Below are positions 26,576 through 35,273 of a DNA stretch of 64,000 nucleotides, piece by piece. Every line of letters begins with the position of its first letter. Positions within the stretch are counted from its first letter, which is position 1. The notes under the pieces were generated by a model. That model had not been told where the DNA came from and searched no databases. It saw only the letters and a list, made by a program, of their open reading frames with translations. The DNA is from an uncultured Marinoscillum sp. (GTDB lineage: Bacteria; Bacteroidota; Bacteroidia; Cytophagales; MED-G16): the NCBI GenBank assembly GCA_902523065.1, contig CABYXZ010000002.1, positions 248,001-312,000 of the forward strand, written 5' to 3'. Position numbers and translations under genes: made by a program.

Positions 26576-28456
26576 ATGCCAAAAATAAAACATGAATGTG
26601 GAATTGCTTTTTTAAGGTTAAGAAAACCTCTTCAGTACTATATTGATAAGTATAAAACTCCTAGTTATCCAGTAGGAAAAATGTTTTTGATGATGCATAA
26701 ACAGAGAAATAGAGGGCAAGATGGTGCTGGAGTAGCTTCATTAAAATTAAATACTCAACCAGGTAAAAGATATATTAGTAGATATAGATCAGTTAAGAAG
26801 GATTCAATTCAAGATATTTTTAATAAGATTAATAAAAAATTTGAAAAGGCTCTTCTCAATCCTGATTACAATTTGGATGAGAATTGGGTGAAAAATAATA
26901 TTCCATTCACTGGTGAAGTATGGTTAGGACATTTGAGGTATGGAACTTTTGGAGGAAATTCAATTGAAAATTGTGCACCAACACTCAGGCAAAATAATTG
27001 GAAGTCTAAAAATTTAATTTTCGCAGGAAATTTTAATATGACCAATCTTGATGATCTTTTTCAAGTTTTAGTAGAATTAGGTCAAAGTCCAAAAGAAAAG
27101 TCTGATACTGTAACAATATTAGAAAAAGTTGGACACTTTCTTGACGAAGAGAATAATAACATTTATTCTAAATATTCTGATCAGATTGACAAAAAAAATA
27201 TATCAAAAAAAATTGAGGATGAATTAAACTTAGTAAACGTATTAAAGAATTCTTTCAAAGATTTTGATGGAGGATATGCTCTTGCGGGCTTAGTGGGTCA
27301 TGGTTCATCTTTTGTTGCTAGGGATCCGTCTGGTATAAGGCCTCTATTCTATTTTGCAAATGATGAAGTTATTGTAGCAACAAGCGAAAGACCACCAATT
27401 AAAACAGCTTTTCAATGTGATTTTTCTGAAATAAAGGAAGTTGATCCTGGTCATGCATTAATAATAAATAGAGATGGAGATTATTCGCTTAAACAATTCA
27501 TTGAACCTAATGAAAAAAAAGCTTGTTCATTTGAAAGAATCTACTTTTCGAGAGGAAATGATCCTGATATTTACAATGAAAGGAAGAAACTAGGTAAATT
27601 TCTTTTACCCCAGGTTTTTGATGCAATAAATAACAATTTAAAAGACACAATATTTTCATATATTCCTAACACATCAGAGACTTGTTTTTATGGAATGATT
27701 GATGGTATAAAAGATCATCTAACCGCCAAGAAGAAGGAAATTTTTATTGATAAAAAATCTTACGATGGTTCTGAAGAGGAATTAATATATCTAAAGACAA
27801 GAATTGAAAAGTTAGTTAGTAAGGATGTGAAAATGAGAACTTTCATAACGCACGGTGACTCTAGAAATGAATTGGTATCGAATGTCTATGATACAACATA
27901 CGGTATTGTCAAAAAAAATAAAGATTCAATTGTTATAATTGATGATTCAATAGTTAGGGGCACAACACTAGAGAAGAGTATTTTGACTCTTTTATCTTCT
28001 CTTGAAGCTAAAAAAGTAATTTTTGTATCATCTTCTCCTCAAATTAGATATCCTGACTGCTACGGAATAGACATGAGTAAAATGAATCAATTTGTAGCTT
28101 TTAGAGGTTTAATAAGATTAATTAAATTAGATAAAAAGGATCACTTAATTAAAGAGATATATGATAAATGTAAAGCTTCTCTATCATCTAAAAATCCAAT
28201 TAATCATGTTAAGGAACTATATGATCTTTACACATATGAGCAGATATCTGATTCAGTTTCAGAGATAGTTAAACCTAAAGGATTTAAATCTGAACTCAAG
28301 ATAATTTATCAGACAATTGAAAACCTAAATAAAGCTTGTCCTGACCATTTAGGAGACTGGTATTTCACTGGAGATTATCCCACATTGGGTGGAAATAAAG
28401 TTGCAAATAGATCATTTATGAATTATTGTGACGGAATTAGTAAAAGAGCATACTAA
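26576..28456 (+). CDS. Long-type amidophosphoribosyltransferase (PurF paralogue)
   Basis: Class II glutamine amidotransferase fused to a phosphoribosyltransferase, 626 aa. The nucleophile is Cys8 in HECGIAF after a seven-residue leader, the glutaminase continues through RNRGQDGAG near 45 and GHLRYGTFGG near 121, and the PRPP loop VIIDDSIVRGTTL lies near 454-466. It has the extended form found in Bacteroidota rather than the roughly 470-500-aa canonical PurF. It could catalyse the first purine step or a related reaction; a second PurF elsewhere would argue for specialisation. Confidence 0.85.
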   Translation: MPKIKHECGIAFLRLRKPLQYYIDKYKTPSYPVGKMFLMMHKQRNRGQDGAGVASLKLNTQPGKRYISRYRSVKKDSIQDIFNKINKKFEKALLNPDYNLDENWVKNNIPFTGEVWLGHLRYGTFGGNSIENCAPTLRQNNWKSKNLIFAGNFNMTNLDDLFQVLVELGQSPKEKSDTVTILEKVGHFLDEENNNIYSKYSDQIDKKNISKKIEDELNLVNVLKNSFKDFDGGYALAGLVGHGSSFVARDPSGIRPLFYFANDEVIVATSERPPIKTAFQCDFSEIKEVDPGHALIINRDGDYSLKQFIEPNEKKACSFERIYFSRGNDPDIYNERKKLGKFLLPQVFDAINNNLKDTIFSYIPNTSETCFYGMIDGIKDHLTAKKKEIFIDKKSYDGSEEELIYLKTRIEKLVSKDVKMRTFITHGDSRNELVSNVYDTTYGIVKKNKDSIVIIDDSIVRGTTLEKSILTLLSSLEAKKVIFVSSSPQIRYPDCYGIDMSKMNQFVAFRGLIRLIKLDKKDHLIKEIYDKCKASLSSKNPINHVKELYDLYTYEQISDSVSEIVKPKGFKSELKIIYQTIENLNKACPDHLGDWYFTGDYPTLGGNKVANRSFMNYCDGISKRAY

Positions 28457-28779
28457 ACTGAGAAGCTTTCTCCGCATCCACATGTTCGTGTTGCATTAGG
28501 ATTTTTAAATTGAAATCCTTTACCATTCAATCCATCACTGAAATCTAATTCTGTTCCAAGAATATAGAAAAGGCTTTTTTTATCAACTATAATTTTTGTG
28601 CCATTGTCCTCAAAAAATTGATCATTTTCTGTTGTTTTATCATCAAACTTTAAGTCATATAGTAGACCAGAGCACCCTCCTCCTTTAACATTAACTCTAA
28701 CATTATGTTTACTTGAAAAGTTTTCAGAATTTCTGAGCTCTTCAAGTTTTTTTGCAGCCTTATCTGTAATTTTAATCAT
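28453..28779 (-). CDS. IscA/HesB-type iron-sulfur carrier
   Basis: A-type Fe-S assembly protein of 108 aa. The three conserved cysteines are Cys36 (GGGCSGL) and Cys100/Cys102 in CGCG near the C-terminus. It could be ErpA, IscA or SufA; sequence alone does not separate them. Its stop overlaps that of the convergent purF-like gene by 3 bp, and its own promoter box lies 5 nt upstream of the ATG. Confidence 0.93.
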   Translation of the reverse strand: MIKITDKAAKKLEELRNSENFSSKHNVRVNVKGGGCSGLLYDLKFDDKTTENDQFFEDNGTKIIVDKKSLFYILGTELDFSDGLNGKGFQFKNPNATRTCGCGESFSV

Positions 28780-28784
28780 TGTTA

Positions 28785-28792
28785 CAAAATTA
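28785..28792 (-). promoter_or_regulatory. -7 box of the iscA-type gene
   Basis: On the minus strand the bases read TAATTTTG (TAnnTTTG). Only 5 nt separate it from the ATG, which predicts a leaderless transcript. Confidence 0.55.
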
Positions 28793-28821
28793 TATATTAA
28801 TTATAAAAATTTTGAGTTTAA

Positions 28822-29844
28822 ATGGATATATATCAACTAGGAGAGTTTGGTTTAATTGATGAAATAAAAAAAAATTTTCCATGTAAAAATGATTCATCTT
28901 TGATTGGAATCGGAGATGATGCTGGTGTAATAAATTTTCGAGGAAAGGATACAGTTGTTTCATCAGACATGTTGATAGAAGGAGTTCATTTTGACTTAAC
29001 TTATTTTCCTATTAAGCATCTTGGTTATAAGTCTGTAATTGTTAATTTGTCAGATATTTATTCTATGAATGCAATACCTTCTCAAATTATCTTAAATATT
29101 GCAGTAAGTAGTAAGTTTAGATCTGATGCTATTTTAGAATTCTATGAAGGAGTCAAAATTGCCTGCGGTGAATATAATATAGATTTGCTCGGTGGTGATA
29201 CGTCATCATCAATTTCAGGAATGACAATTTCCTGTACGGCATTGGGATCAATTGAAGAAAAAAAAATAGTAAGAAGAAACGGAGCAAAAGCTAATGATGT
29301 GATTTGTGTTTCTGGCGACCTTGGAAGATCATATGTTGGTTTAAGAATTCTTCAGAGAGAAAAATCAAATTTTATTAAAGATCCAAAAAATCAACCTAAT
29401 TTAGAAAAATACAAAAACATTATAGAAAAACAGTTAAGGCCAAAGGCAAGAGGCGATATCATTGATCATTTTTTAAAAAATGATGTAATTCCTAATTCAA
29501 TGATAGATATTTCAGATGGGTTATCATCTGATCTAATGCATTTAAGTGATTCTTCAAATCTTGGATTCAAAATTTTTGAAGAAAAACTACCGATTTCAAA
29601 TGATGTAATGACTGCGGCAAAAGAACTTGAAATAGATTATTTATCTTCAGTTTTAAATGGTGGAGAGGAATATGAATTATTGTTTTCTTTAAGTCCTGAA
29701 GATTTTAAAAAAATTGAAAATGAATCTTTAACTCCAATTGGTTTTTTTACTAATAATAGCAAAAAAATTATAGTAAGTATTGACGGGAGTGAAGATGAAT
29801 TAAAATCCTTTGGTTGGAAACATTTTAGTGAATCACCTCTGTAA
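28822..29844 (+). CDS. thiL: Thiamine-monophosphate kinase
   Basis: Phosphorylates TMP to the cofactor TPP. It has the AIR-synthase-like two-domain fold: the metal/ATP element GIGDDAGVI at about 31-39, SSDMLIEGVHF at about 54-64, GYKSVIVNLSDIYSMNA near 74-90, and C-terminal DISDGLSSDL near 230. Length 340 aa is usual. Its 3' end overlaps the convergent ispE gene by 20 bp. Confidence 0.95.
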   Translation: MDIYQLGEFGLIDEIKKNFPCKNDSSLIGIGDDAGVINFRGKDTVVSSDMLIEGVHFDLTYFPIKHLGYKSVIVNLSDIYSMNAIPSQIILNIAVSSKFRSDAILEFYEGVKIACGEYNIDLLGGDTSSSISGMTISCTALGSIEEKKIVRRNGAKANDVICVSGDLGRSYVGLRILQREKSNFIKDPKNQPNLEKYKNIIEKQLRPKARGDIIDHFLKNDVIPNSMIDISDGLSSDLMHLSDSSNLGFKIFEEKLPISNDVMTAAKELEIDYLSSVLNGGEEYELLFSLSPEDFKKIENESLTPIGFFTNNSKKIIVSIDGSEDELKSFGWKHFSESPL

Positions 29845-30631
29845 AATATATATTTTTCATCCCAGTAAAGCATTCTGCTGAATCTATTCTATCAAATATT
29901 CCAAAAATAGATGATCCACTTCCTGATAAACTCACAAATTTAGCACCTCTGTCAATAAAATTATTTTTAATTTTTTTGAGACCTTTAATTTTTTTCATAG
30001 CAAATGGTTCAAAATCATTTTTCACATACTTATCCCAATTTTCTAAATTCTCGTTTTCTAATACTTCTTTTAAATTATAATTTCCCTTTTTTGGTTTTAT
30101 TGTGTTGTAAGCTTCTGCCGTAGATATTTTTTCATTTGGACAATATATTATGATATATTTATTATTCATATCAATATTTATTTTATCAAGGATATTACCG
30201 GTACCTGTCACGTACTTTATCTTATTATCAATGAAAAAAGGACAGTCACTACCTATTGTATTCGCAATCGAGTAAAGATTTTTTTTTGAAAGTTTTGATC
30301 CATTTTCTGCGTTCAAATATTTTAGTAGGATTGCGGAATCTGATGATCCTCCACCTAATCCTGATCCAATAGGTATATTTTTATGTAAATGAATCTTATA
30401 ATTCTTCCTTTGAGGTAAATTATTAAGAACTTTTAAAATCAAGTTGTCCTCATCTTTACATTTAATAGGAATTCCTGTTTCTATTAATTCAGATGTATCT
30501 GATTCTTTTACTTCAATTATGTCAAATAGGCTTACAGGACAGAAGCAAGATTCAATATTATGATATCCAGATTTTAGTTTCTCTGTGATATTTAAACCAA
30601 TATTTATTTTGGCATTAGGATATAGAAGCAT
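29825..30631 (-). CDS. ispE: 4-diphosphocytidyl-2-C-methyl-D-erythritol kinase
   Basis: MEP-pathway GHMP kinase. The ATP-binding loop PIGSGLGGGSSDSA is at residues 87-100; the N-terminal PNAKINIGL at 5-13 and a C-terminal SLSGSGSSIFG near 240 complete the GHMP pattern. Length 268 aa fits. It is the last gene of a minus-strand run that begins at the ostA-like gene, 3 bp after fabI. Confidence 0.96.
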   Translation of the reverse strand: MLLYPNAKINIGLNITEKLKSGYHNIESCFCPVSLFDIIEVKESDTSELIETGIPIKCKDEDNLILKVLNNLPQRKNYKIHLHKNIPIGSGLGGGSSDSAILLKYLNAENGSKLSKKNLYSIANTIGSDCPFFIDNKIKYVTGTGNILDKINIDMNNKYIIIYCPNEKISTAEAYNTIKPKKGNYNLKEVLENENLENWDKYVKNDFEPFAMKKIKGLKKIKNNFIDRGAKFVSLSGSGSSIFGIFDRIDSAECFTGMKNIYFTEVIH

Positions 30632-30634
30632 TTC

Positions 30635-31435
30635 TTAACTAAAATCTTCAATAATATCTTCTGAAATTCCAGTTGATGAAAATCCACCATCGTGAAATAA
30701 ATTTTGCATTGTTATTTTCTTACTCATGTCAGAAAATAAAAATATACAATAATTTGCACACTCATCAGCTGTTGCATTACCCAAAGGAGACATTTTCTCA
30801 GCGTAATTAAAAAATGCTTGAAATCCACTAATTCCGGATCCAGCAGTAGTTATGGTTGGGGATTGCGATATAGTATTAACTCTAGAATTATTAAGCTTAC
30901 CAAGTCTGTAACCGTAGCTTCTGGCTATTGACTCAAGTAATGATTTTGCTTCTGCCATGTCTGAGTAAAAAGGAAAAGTTCTCTGAGCGGCGACATATGA
31001 TAATGCAACCGATGAGGACCATTCATTTAAAACATTATTTTTCTCTGCAACTTGAAGCATTTTATGAAAGGAAATTGCCGAAACATCTAAAGTTTTATTT
31101 AGCCAATCGTAATTAAGGTCACCATATTCCTTTTTTTTCCTAACGTTTGGAGACATACCTACAGAGTGCAGTATAAAATCTATTTTTCCATTCATTTTAG
31201 ATAATGATTCTTCATATAAATTTTCAATTTCTTCAATTGATGTAAGGTCAGCTCCAATTACTTCGGCATTGCACTTTTCTCCTAGTTCATTGATTTTTCC
31301 CATTCTCATAGCCATTGGCGCATTAGTTAGTGTAAATTCTGCACCTTCTTCATTGCATCTTTCGGCAACTTTCCATGCTATAGAACTTTCATCAAGTGCA
31401 CCTGAAATTATACCTTTTTTCCCTTTTAAAATCAT
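30635..31435 (-). CDS. fabI: Enoyl-ACP reductase FabI
   Basis: NADH-dependent enoyl-ACP reductase of type II fatty acid synthesis, a divergent short-chain dehydrogenase of 266 aa. The catalytic Tyr157-x6-Lys164 is in YSDMAEAK; the N-terminal cofactor segment GIISGALDESSIAW and the SQSPTITTAGSGI loop near 185 are FabI-like. It is the triclosan-target type rather than FabV or FabK. It follows the small membrane protein with a 3-bp gap. Confidence 0.95.
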   Translation of the reverse strand: MILKGKKGIISGALDESSIAWKVAERCNEEGAEFTLTNAPMAMRMGKINELGEKCNAEVIGADLTSIEEIENLYEESLSKMNGKIDFILHSVGMSPNVRKKKEYGDLNYDWLNKTLDVSAISFHKMLQVAEKNNVLNEWSSSVALSYVAAQRTFPFYSDMAEAKSLLESIARSYGYRLGKLNNSRVNTISQSPTITTAGSGISGFQAFFNYAEKMSPLGNATADECANYCIFLFSDMSKKITMQNLFHDGGFSSTGISEDIIEDFS

Positions 31436-31438
31436 TAC

Positions 31439-31639
31439 TTAAAAATTAAAAATTCCTTTTAGAGCAAAGTAAGGAATTATTATATAAAGTATAGTGTCTC
31501 TAACAAAATAAAATACAATAATTGTTGCTATTAGTTTTATACCAAACTTTTGAATTGTCTTCTTAAAACCGTTTTCCTGATAATAAATTATATATTCTTT
31601 CAAGAAGTTAGGAATTAATTTATTCTTTAAAGTTTTCAT
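31439..31639 (-). CDS. Small membrane protein, unknown
   Basis: 66 aa with a basic N-terminal half (about 1-30) and a hydrophobic C-terminal half with one long or two short membrane segments (about 33-62). No family recognised. Its ATG overlaps the end of the porD-like gene by 4 bp, so it is very likely translated as part of the operon. Confidence 0.65.
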   Translation of the reverse strand: MKTLKNKLIPNFLKEYIIYYQENGFKKTIQKFGIKLIATIIVFYFVRDTILYIIIPYFALKGIFNF

Positions 31640-32529
31640 TCTAGCATTTTATTAAATATATCTATATTGGAGGGAGATATCTCACTTAAAATATTGAAAG
31701 CTTGTCTTCTTTCTGTTAAGTTTCCACCTTTAAAAACGTTAGTCAACTCATTTGCTTTCGCATCGATAAATATACTTAGTATGGCTGAATTGAAATTCTT
31801 TTTATTTACGCTATTTAAAGAATTCATTTCATTTAAAATAGTAGATCTTGACTCTTCAGGATTACTATAGAAATTGTCCATTCCTTTTATATGATAATTA
31901 TAGATTGCTTTTCTAACTTTTTCAAATTCTGGATTAAGGAAATTTTCACATATCCAATATCTATTTTTTCTCGAACCAAACTGATCCCAACCCTTGTAAC
32001 CTGAGTTCTGAGATTGATTTAAGATTTTCCAGGCAGCTTTGAAATTTTCTTCACCTCCCTTTTCTTGAAAAGAATCATAATCAATACCAATTATTAGGTA
32101 TGCATAGAATGATAAAAGTGAGGTTAAATTATCATTAAATCCATTTTCAACAAATTCAATTGTTTGAGATGGAAAATATTCAAATATCCATTCTCTATCT
32201 CCATGGTTAAGTAATATTGTTTCGTATGAGGAGTTGTAAATTGGCCTTGAAGATACTATTTGAACTGTAGCCTCGTATTGATTTGATGAGGGTTGATTTA
32301 TTATATTGATTATAAAATTACAGTTTATTTTTTCTTGGGAATTAAATTTATCATTGGTCCAAATCTGGCTATTTAGAAACTGCTCTATGTTAGTCTGCAT
32401 TTCCTCAAAAAGTAATTTTTCTGAAGACTGGAGTTTATCTGTATTTACTAAAACCTTTGAATTTAGTTCCTGACTCAGACTTATTAATGGAGTTGTGTAC
32501 AATAGAAATAGTACGAAAACTCTTAACAT
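31636..32529 (-). CDS. porD: DUF4835 / PorD-type protein
   Basis: Secreted protein of 297 aa with a signal peptide (about 1-19, ending SLSQ). Recognisable family features are the NTDKLQSSEKLLFEEMQTNI start, the NRPI-like SSRPIYNSSYETILLNH segment, and YHIKGMDNFYSNPEESR near 218. DUF4835 proteins are associated with the type IX secretion system as PorD; the exact role is not established. In related genomes coaBC usually sits between rpoZ and this gene, but is absent here. Confidence 0.83.
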   Translation of the reverse strand: MLRVFVLFLLYTTPLISLSQELNSKVLVNTDKLQSSEKLLFEEMQTNIEQFLNSQIWTNDKFNSQEKINCNFIINIINQPSSNQYEATVQIVSSRPIYNSSYETILLNHGDREWIFEYFPSQTIEFVENGFNDNLTSLLSFYAYLIIGIDYDSFQEKGGEENFKAAWKILNQSQNSGYKGWDQFGSRKNRYWICENFLNPEFEKVRKAIYNYHIKGMDNFYSNPEESRSTILNEMNSLNSVNKKNFNSAILSIFIDAKANELTNVFKGGNLTERRQAFNILSEISPSNIDIFNKMLE

Positions 32530-32544
32530 TAGAAATTATTTGAA

Positions 32545-32874
32545 TTATTTAATCTCAGTATTATCTTCCTCTTCTTCACTAGGCTTTCTAAAAAATAACT
32601 CATCTTCAACTAACTCTTCAGCAGCAACAGTAGTTGATTTAGGAAGCCTTTCAAAGTATCTTGATATTTCTATCTGCTCTCTGTTTTCAAAAACTTCCTC
32701 TAGGTTATCTACATCAGAAGCAAATTCAGCAAGTTTCTCATTTAATTCCTCTTTTTGTGTTGCAGAGAGTTGTCTAGCTCTTTTTCCAATAACTCTAACA
32801 GACTTATAGATATTTCCTGTTTTTGATGCAATTTCATCAACATTTAGATGGGTTATTTTTGATTTAATTTTCAT
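32545..32874 (-). CDS. rpoZ: RNA polymerase omega subunit, Bacteroidota type
   Basis: 109-aa RpoZ-like protein. The diagnostic helix region KSVRVIGKRARQLSATQK is near residues 25-42. The frame extends to a TTG at 32898 inside bamD, but the ATG at 32874 gives MKIKSKITHLNVDEIA, avoids the overlap and matches the usual beginning. The C-terminus is an acidic tail. It lies between bamD and porD. Confidence 0.85.
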   Translation of the reverse strand: MKIKSKITHLNVDEIASKTGNIYKSVRVIGKRARQLSATQKEELNEKLAEFASDVDNLEEVFENREQIEISRYFERLPKSTTVAAEELVEDELFFRKPSEEEEDNTEIK

Positions 32875-32878
32875 GATA

Positions 32879-33688
32879 TTATTTTTTTTGTGTTGCAAAG
32901 TTACTTAATATATTTAAACTTTCAAGGTACATCTTCTCAGCCTCTATCCTATACGTACTTGAGGGATATTCGTCTACAAAATCTAAATATAAATCGATCA
33001 AATCCCTAAATCTATCTTCTTGGAGGTTTTGAAAGCTATTTGAAGCTATATTGTATTGAGATAAAATTTTTAAAAACATTCCTTGATCATTAAACTTTGA
33101 GTCTGGGAAATCTTTCTTAAAATTTTCTAATGCAATTATAGCTGATTTATAGTTCCTTGTTTTAAAATATTGCTGAGCATTTTCAAAATTTTTTGTTTCC
33201 AATTTTACCTGCAACTCATCAATTATCTCGTTAGCTTCTTTTGAAAAATCATTGTATGGATATTTGTTTATAAAATTTTGAATTGCATTTATGGCTTCTA
33301 CCGTTGTAGATTGATCAAGATTTGAGTTAGGAGATGTTTTATATAAAGAATATGCATATAAATACTCCGCCTCAATAACCCTTTCGCTTCTAGAAAAAAG
33401 TTCAATAAAAGATTTAAAATATTTTGCACTAGTTTCATACTGTTCTAGATTATATAGAGAGTAAGCAAAGTAAAAATCAACAATTTCAGATTCTTCACTT
33501 CCTTTGACTAGGGGTTTAATATCTTTAAATAAAGTACTTGCTTTAAAATACTTCTCTTCTTCATAGTATTCTATTGCAGCATCTAATTTCTTTTGGTAAC
33601 CAGTTGACTTTAAAATCTTTCTGTATTCACTGCAAGAAGTAAGAATTAGCATTAGGAAAATTTTAAAAAAAAGTAATTTATTTATCAT
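32879..33688 (-). CDS. bamD: BamD outer-membrane assembly lipoprotein
   Basis: TPR lipoprotein of the BAM complex. The lipobox LTSC at residues 17-20 is followed by about five TPR-like helical pairs, including AAIEYYEEEKYFKASTLF (about 37-54) and AIIALENFKKDFPDSKF near 184. Length 269 aa is typical. It overlaps the ostA-like gene by 11 bp and precedes rpoZ, a conserved order in the phylum. Confidence 0.93.
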   Translation of the reverse strand: MINKLLFFKIFLMLILTSCSEYRKILKSTGYQKKLDAAIEYYEEEKYFKASTLFKDIKPLVKGSEESEIVDFYFAYSLYNLEQYETSAKYFKSFIELFSRSERVIEAEYLYAYSLYKTSPNSNLDQSTTVEAINAIQNFINKYPYNDFSKEANEIIDELQVKLETKNFENAQQYFKTRNYKSAIIALENFKKDFPDSKFNDQGMFLKILSQYNIASNSFQNLQEDRFRDLIDLYLDFVDEYPSSTYRIEAEKMYLESLNILSNFATQKK

Positions 33689-35210
33689 TGCGCAAATATA
33701 TCTTTTTTCTTAGATAGTAAACAACATCCTGAATGGTTGGTTTCTCACTTTCTCTCCAACGAAAAGATTCAATATATTGGTCATCTTTAGATATTTCGTG
33801 AGGTGGTATTAATTTTGCTTGAGGATTTTTATAAAATATAATATTACTTATTTCATTTTCCTTAAAATTTAATCTTAGATCACTACAAATAATATAGTTT
33901 AAACCTATCATATTTTCCATGCTCTCATCAAGAGCATAATATATGGTTTCTCCATTTCCTTTGACATTAATAGATTTTATGTTGTTATTTTCATCAAATT
34001 CAGCCTTCATTAACCTTCCTTTTATTTGATTAAAGTTTTTAAGGGTATCTTCTGAGATTATAAAAGCATTTTTAATTAAATTCATCTCTTCTATATTATT
34101 TTCATTTAAGATAAAGTTTATAGTATCAGATGATATTTGATTTTTGCCATTCCAAACGACTGGGTCATTAAACATAGTTATAATAGAATCACTGAGACTA
34201 AATTTTATTGAATCAGACCTTCCTGTGAATTGACTTCTGTAAAATTTTACATTATTATATGCTTTGAGCATAGTGATGTCTTTGTTGTCTCCGTAGGCTA
34301 AGATTGTATCCGAGGAAAGATAAAATGTATCATTTTCTATATTTTTTTTGAGTAATGGTTCATCAAAAATTTTGGTTAATTCTTTTTCTCTGTCATAAAT
34401 ACCAGAATTACCTAATATGTAATAGTCAGAATCTTTAATTTTTAATTTTACATTCTGATTTGCTTCGTAAACCTTTTCTGATTCATTATAAGTAATAATA
34501 TCAGCTTCAAGTATGTACTCGTTCGTTTCAATCGTACTGGATGTAAGACTTGTATTTAAATTCGATTCATTATAGCTACCTCCTAATGAATTTATCATGA
34601 CACTATCATCTGAAATTATTTCTGAGAAACCGAATGTTGTTGCCTCTTTTGTTTCAGTATTATATATCATTGAATCTGAATACATGATATAATCTTTCCC
34701 TCGGAATTCAACTTTTTTAGAGAATGAAGATATATTTCTATCACCAAAAAACGTACCATTAAAACTCTTAAGATTATTAGTTTCATCTCTTAGTCTTCCT
34801 CCATCAAAATATAATCCTTTTTTTTCATCAATATAGTAATCAAGTTTTTGTGTTTTAATCTCTTGTTGATCTTTAACATATATTACGTTTCCTCTTAGTT
34901 GAGCAATTTTTTTGTTACCGTCGTATATTAGAATATTTGAAGTTATTACTGATGAGTCAGAATTATAAATTTTAACATTACCATACGCCTCCATAAGATT
35001 TTTTTTATTGTAAAAATTAGCAGAATCGCATCGAACTTCAGTTTCTCCTTGAATAAAAATTACATTATTAATTAATTTTCTGACAGGTTCCTTATTTATT
35101 CTCTGAAATTTTAGCTCATCTGCCTCATATTTAATTTTCTCTCTTTTTTGACCATAAGCTGGTAATGAATAGATAGATATAAAGAAAATTATATATGGAA
35201 TTATTTTCAT
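33678..35210 (-). CDS. OstA-like LPS transport protein
   Basis: Periplasmic protein of 510 aa with a signal peptide (about 1-20) and repeated OstA/LptA-type beta-jellyroll units (GNVKIYNSDSSVITSNILIY, then GNVIYVKDQQEIKTQKLDYY), the building block of the lipopolysaccharide transport bridge. It is longer than E. coli LptA and lacks the LptD barrel. It heads the bamD-rpoZ-porD operon. Confidence 0.85.
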   Translation of the reverse strand: MKIIPYIIFFISIYSLPAYGQKREKIKYEADELKFQRINKEPVRKLINNVIFIQGETEVRCDSANFYNKKNLMEAYGNVKIYNSDSSVITSNILIYDGNKKIAQLRGNVIYVKDQQEIKTQKLDYYIDEKKGLYFDGGRLRDETNNLKSFNGTFFGDRNISSFSKKVEFRGKDYIMYSDSMIYNTETKEATTFGFSEIISDDSVMINSLGGSYNESNLNTSLTSSTIETNEYILEADIITYNESEKVYEANQNVKLKIKDSDYYILGNSGIYDREKELTKIFDEPLLKKNIENDTFYLSSDTILAYGDNKDITMLKAYNNVKFYRSQFTGRSDSIKFSLSDSIITMFNDPVVWNGKNQISSDTINFILNENNIEEMNLIKNAFIISEDTLKNFNQIKGRLMKAEFDENNNIKSINVKGNGETIYYALDESMENMIGLNYIICSDLRLNFKENEISNIIFYKNPQAKLIPPHEISKDDQYIESFRWRESEKPTIQDVVYYLRKKIYLRNDK

Positions 35211-35261
35211 TATGTAAAAATAGATAGATAAAACTTTTATTATAATGCAATGATCAATTAT

Positions 35262-35269
35262 TAAATTTG
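35262..35269 (+). promoter_or_regulatory. -7 box of the tilS promoter
   Basis: TAAATTTG (TAnnTTTG), with only 4 nt before the tilS ATG, so transcription should begin at or beside the start codon. Confidence 0.55.
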
Positions 35270-35273
35270 TATT

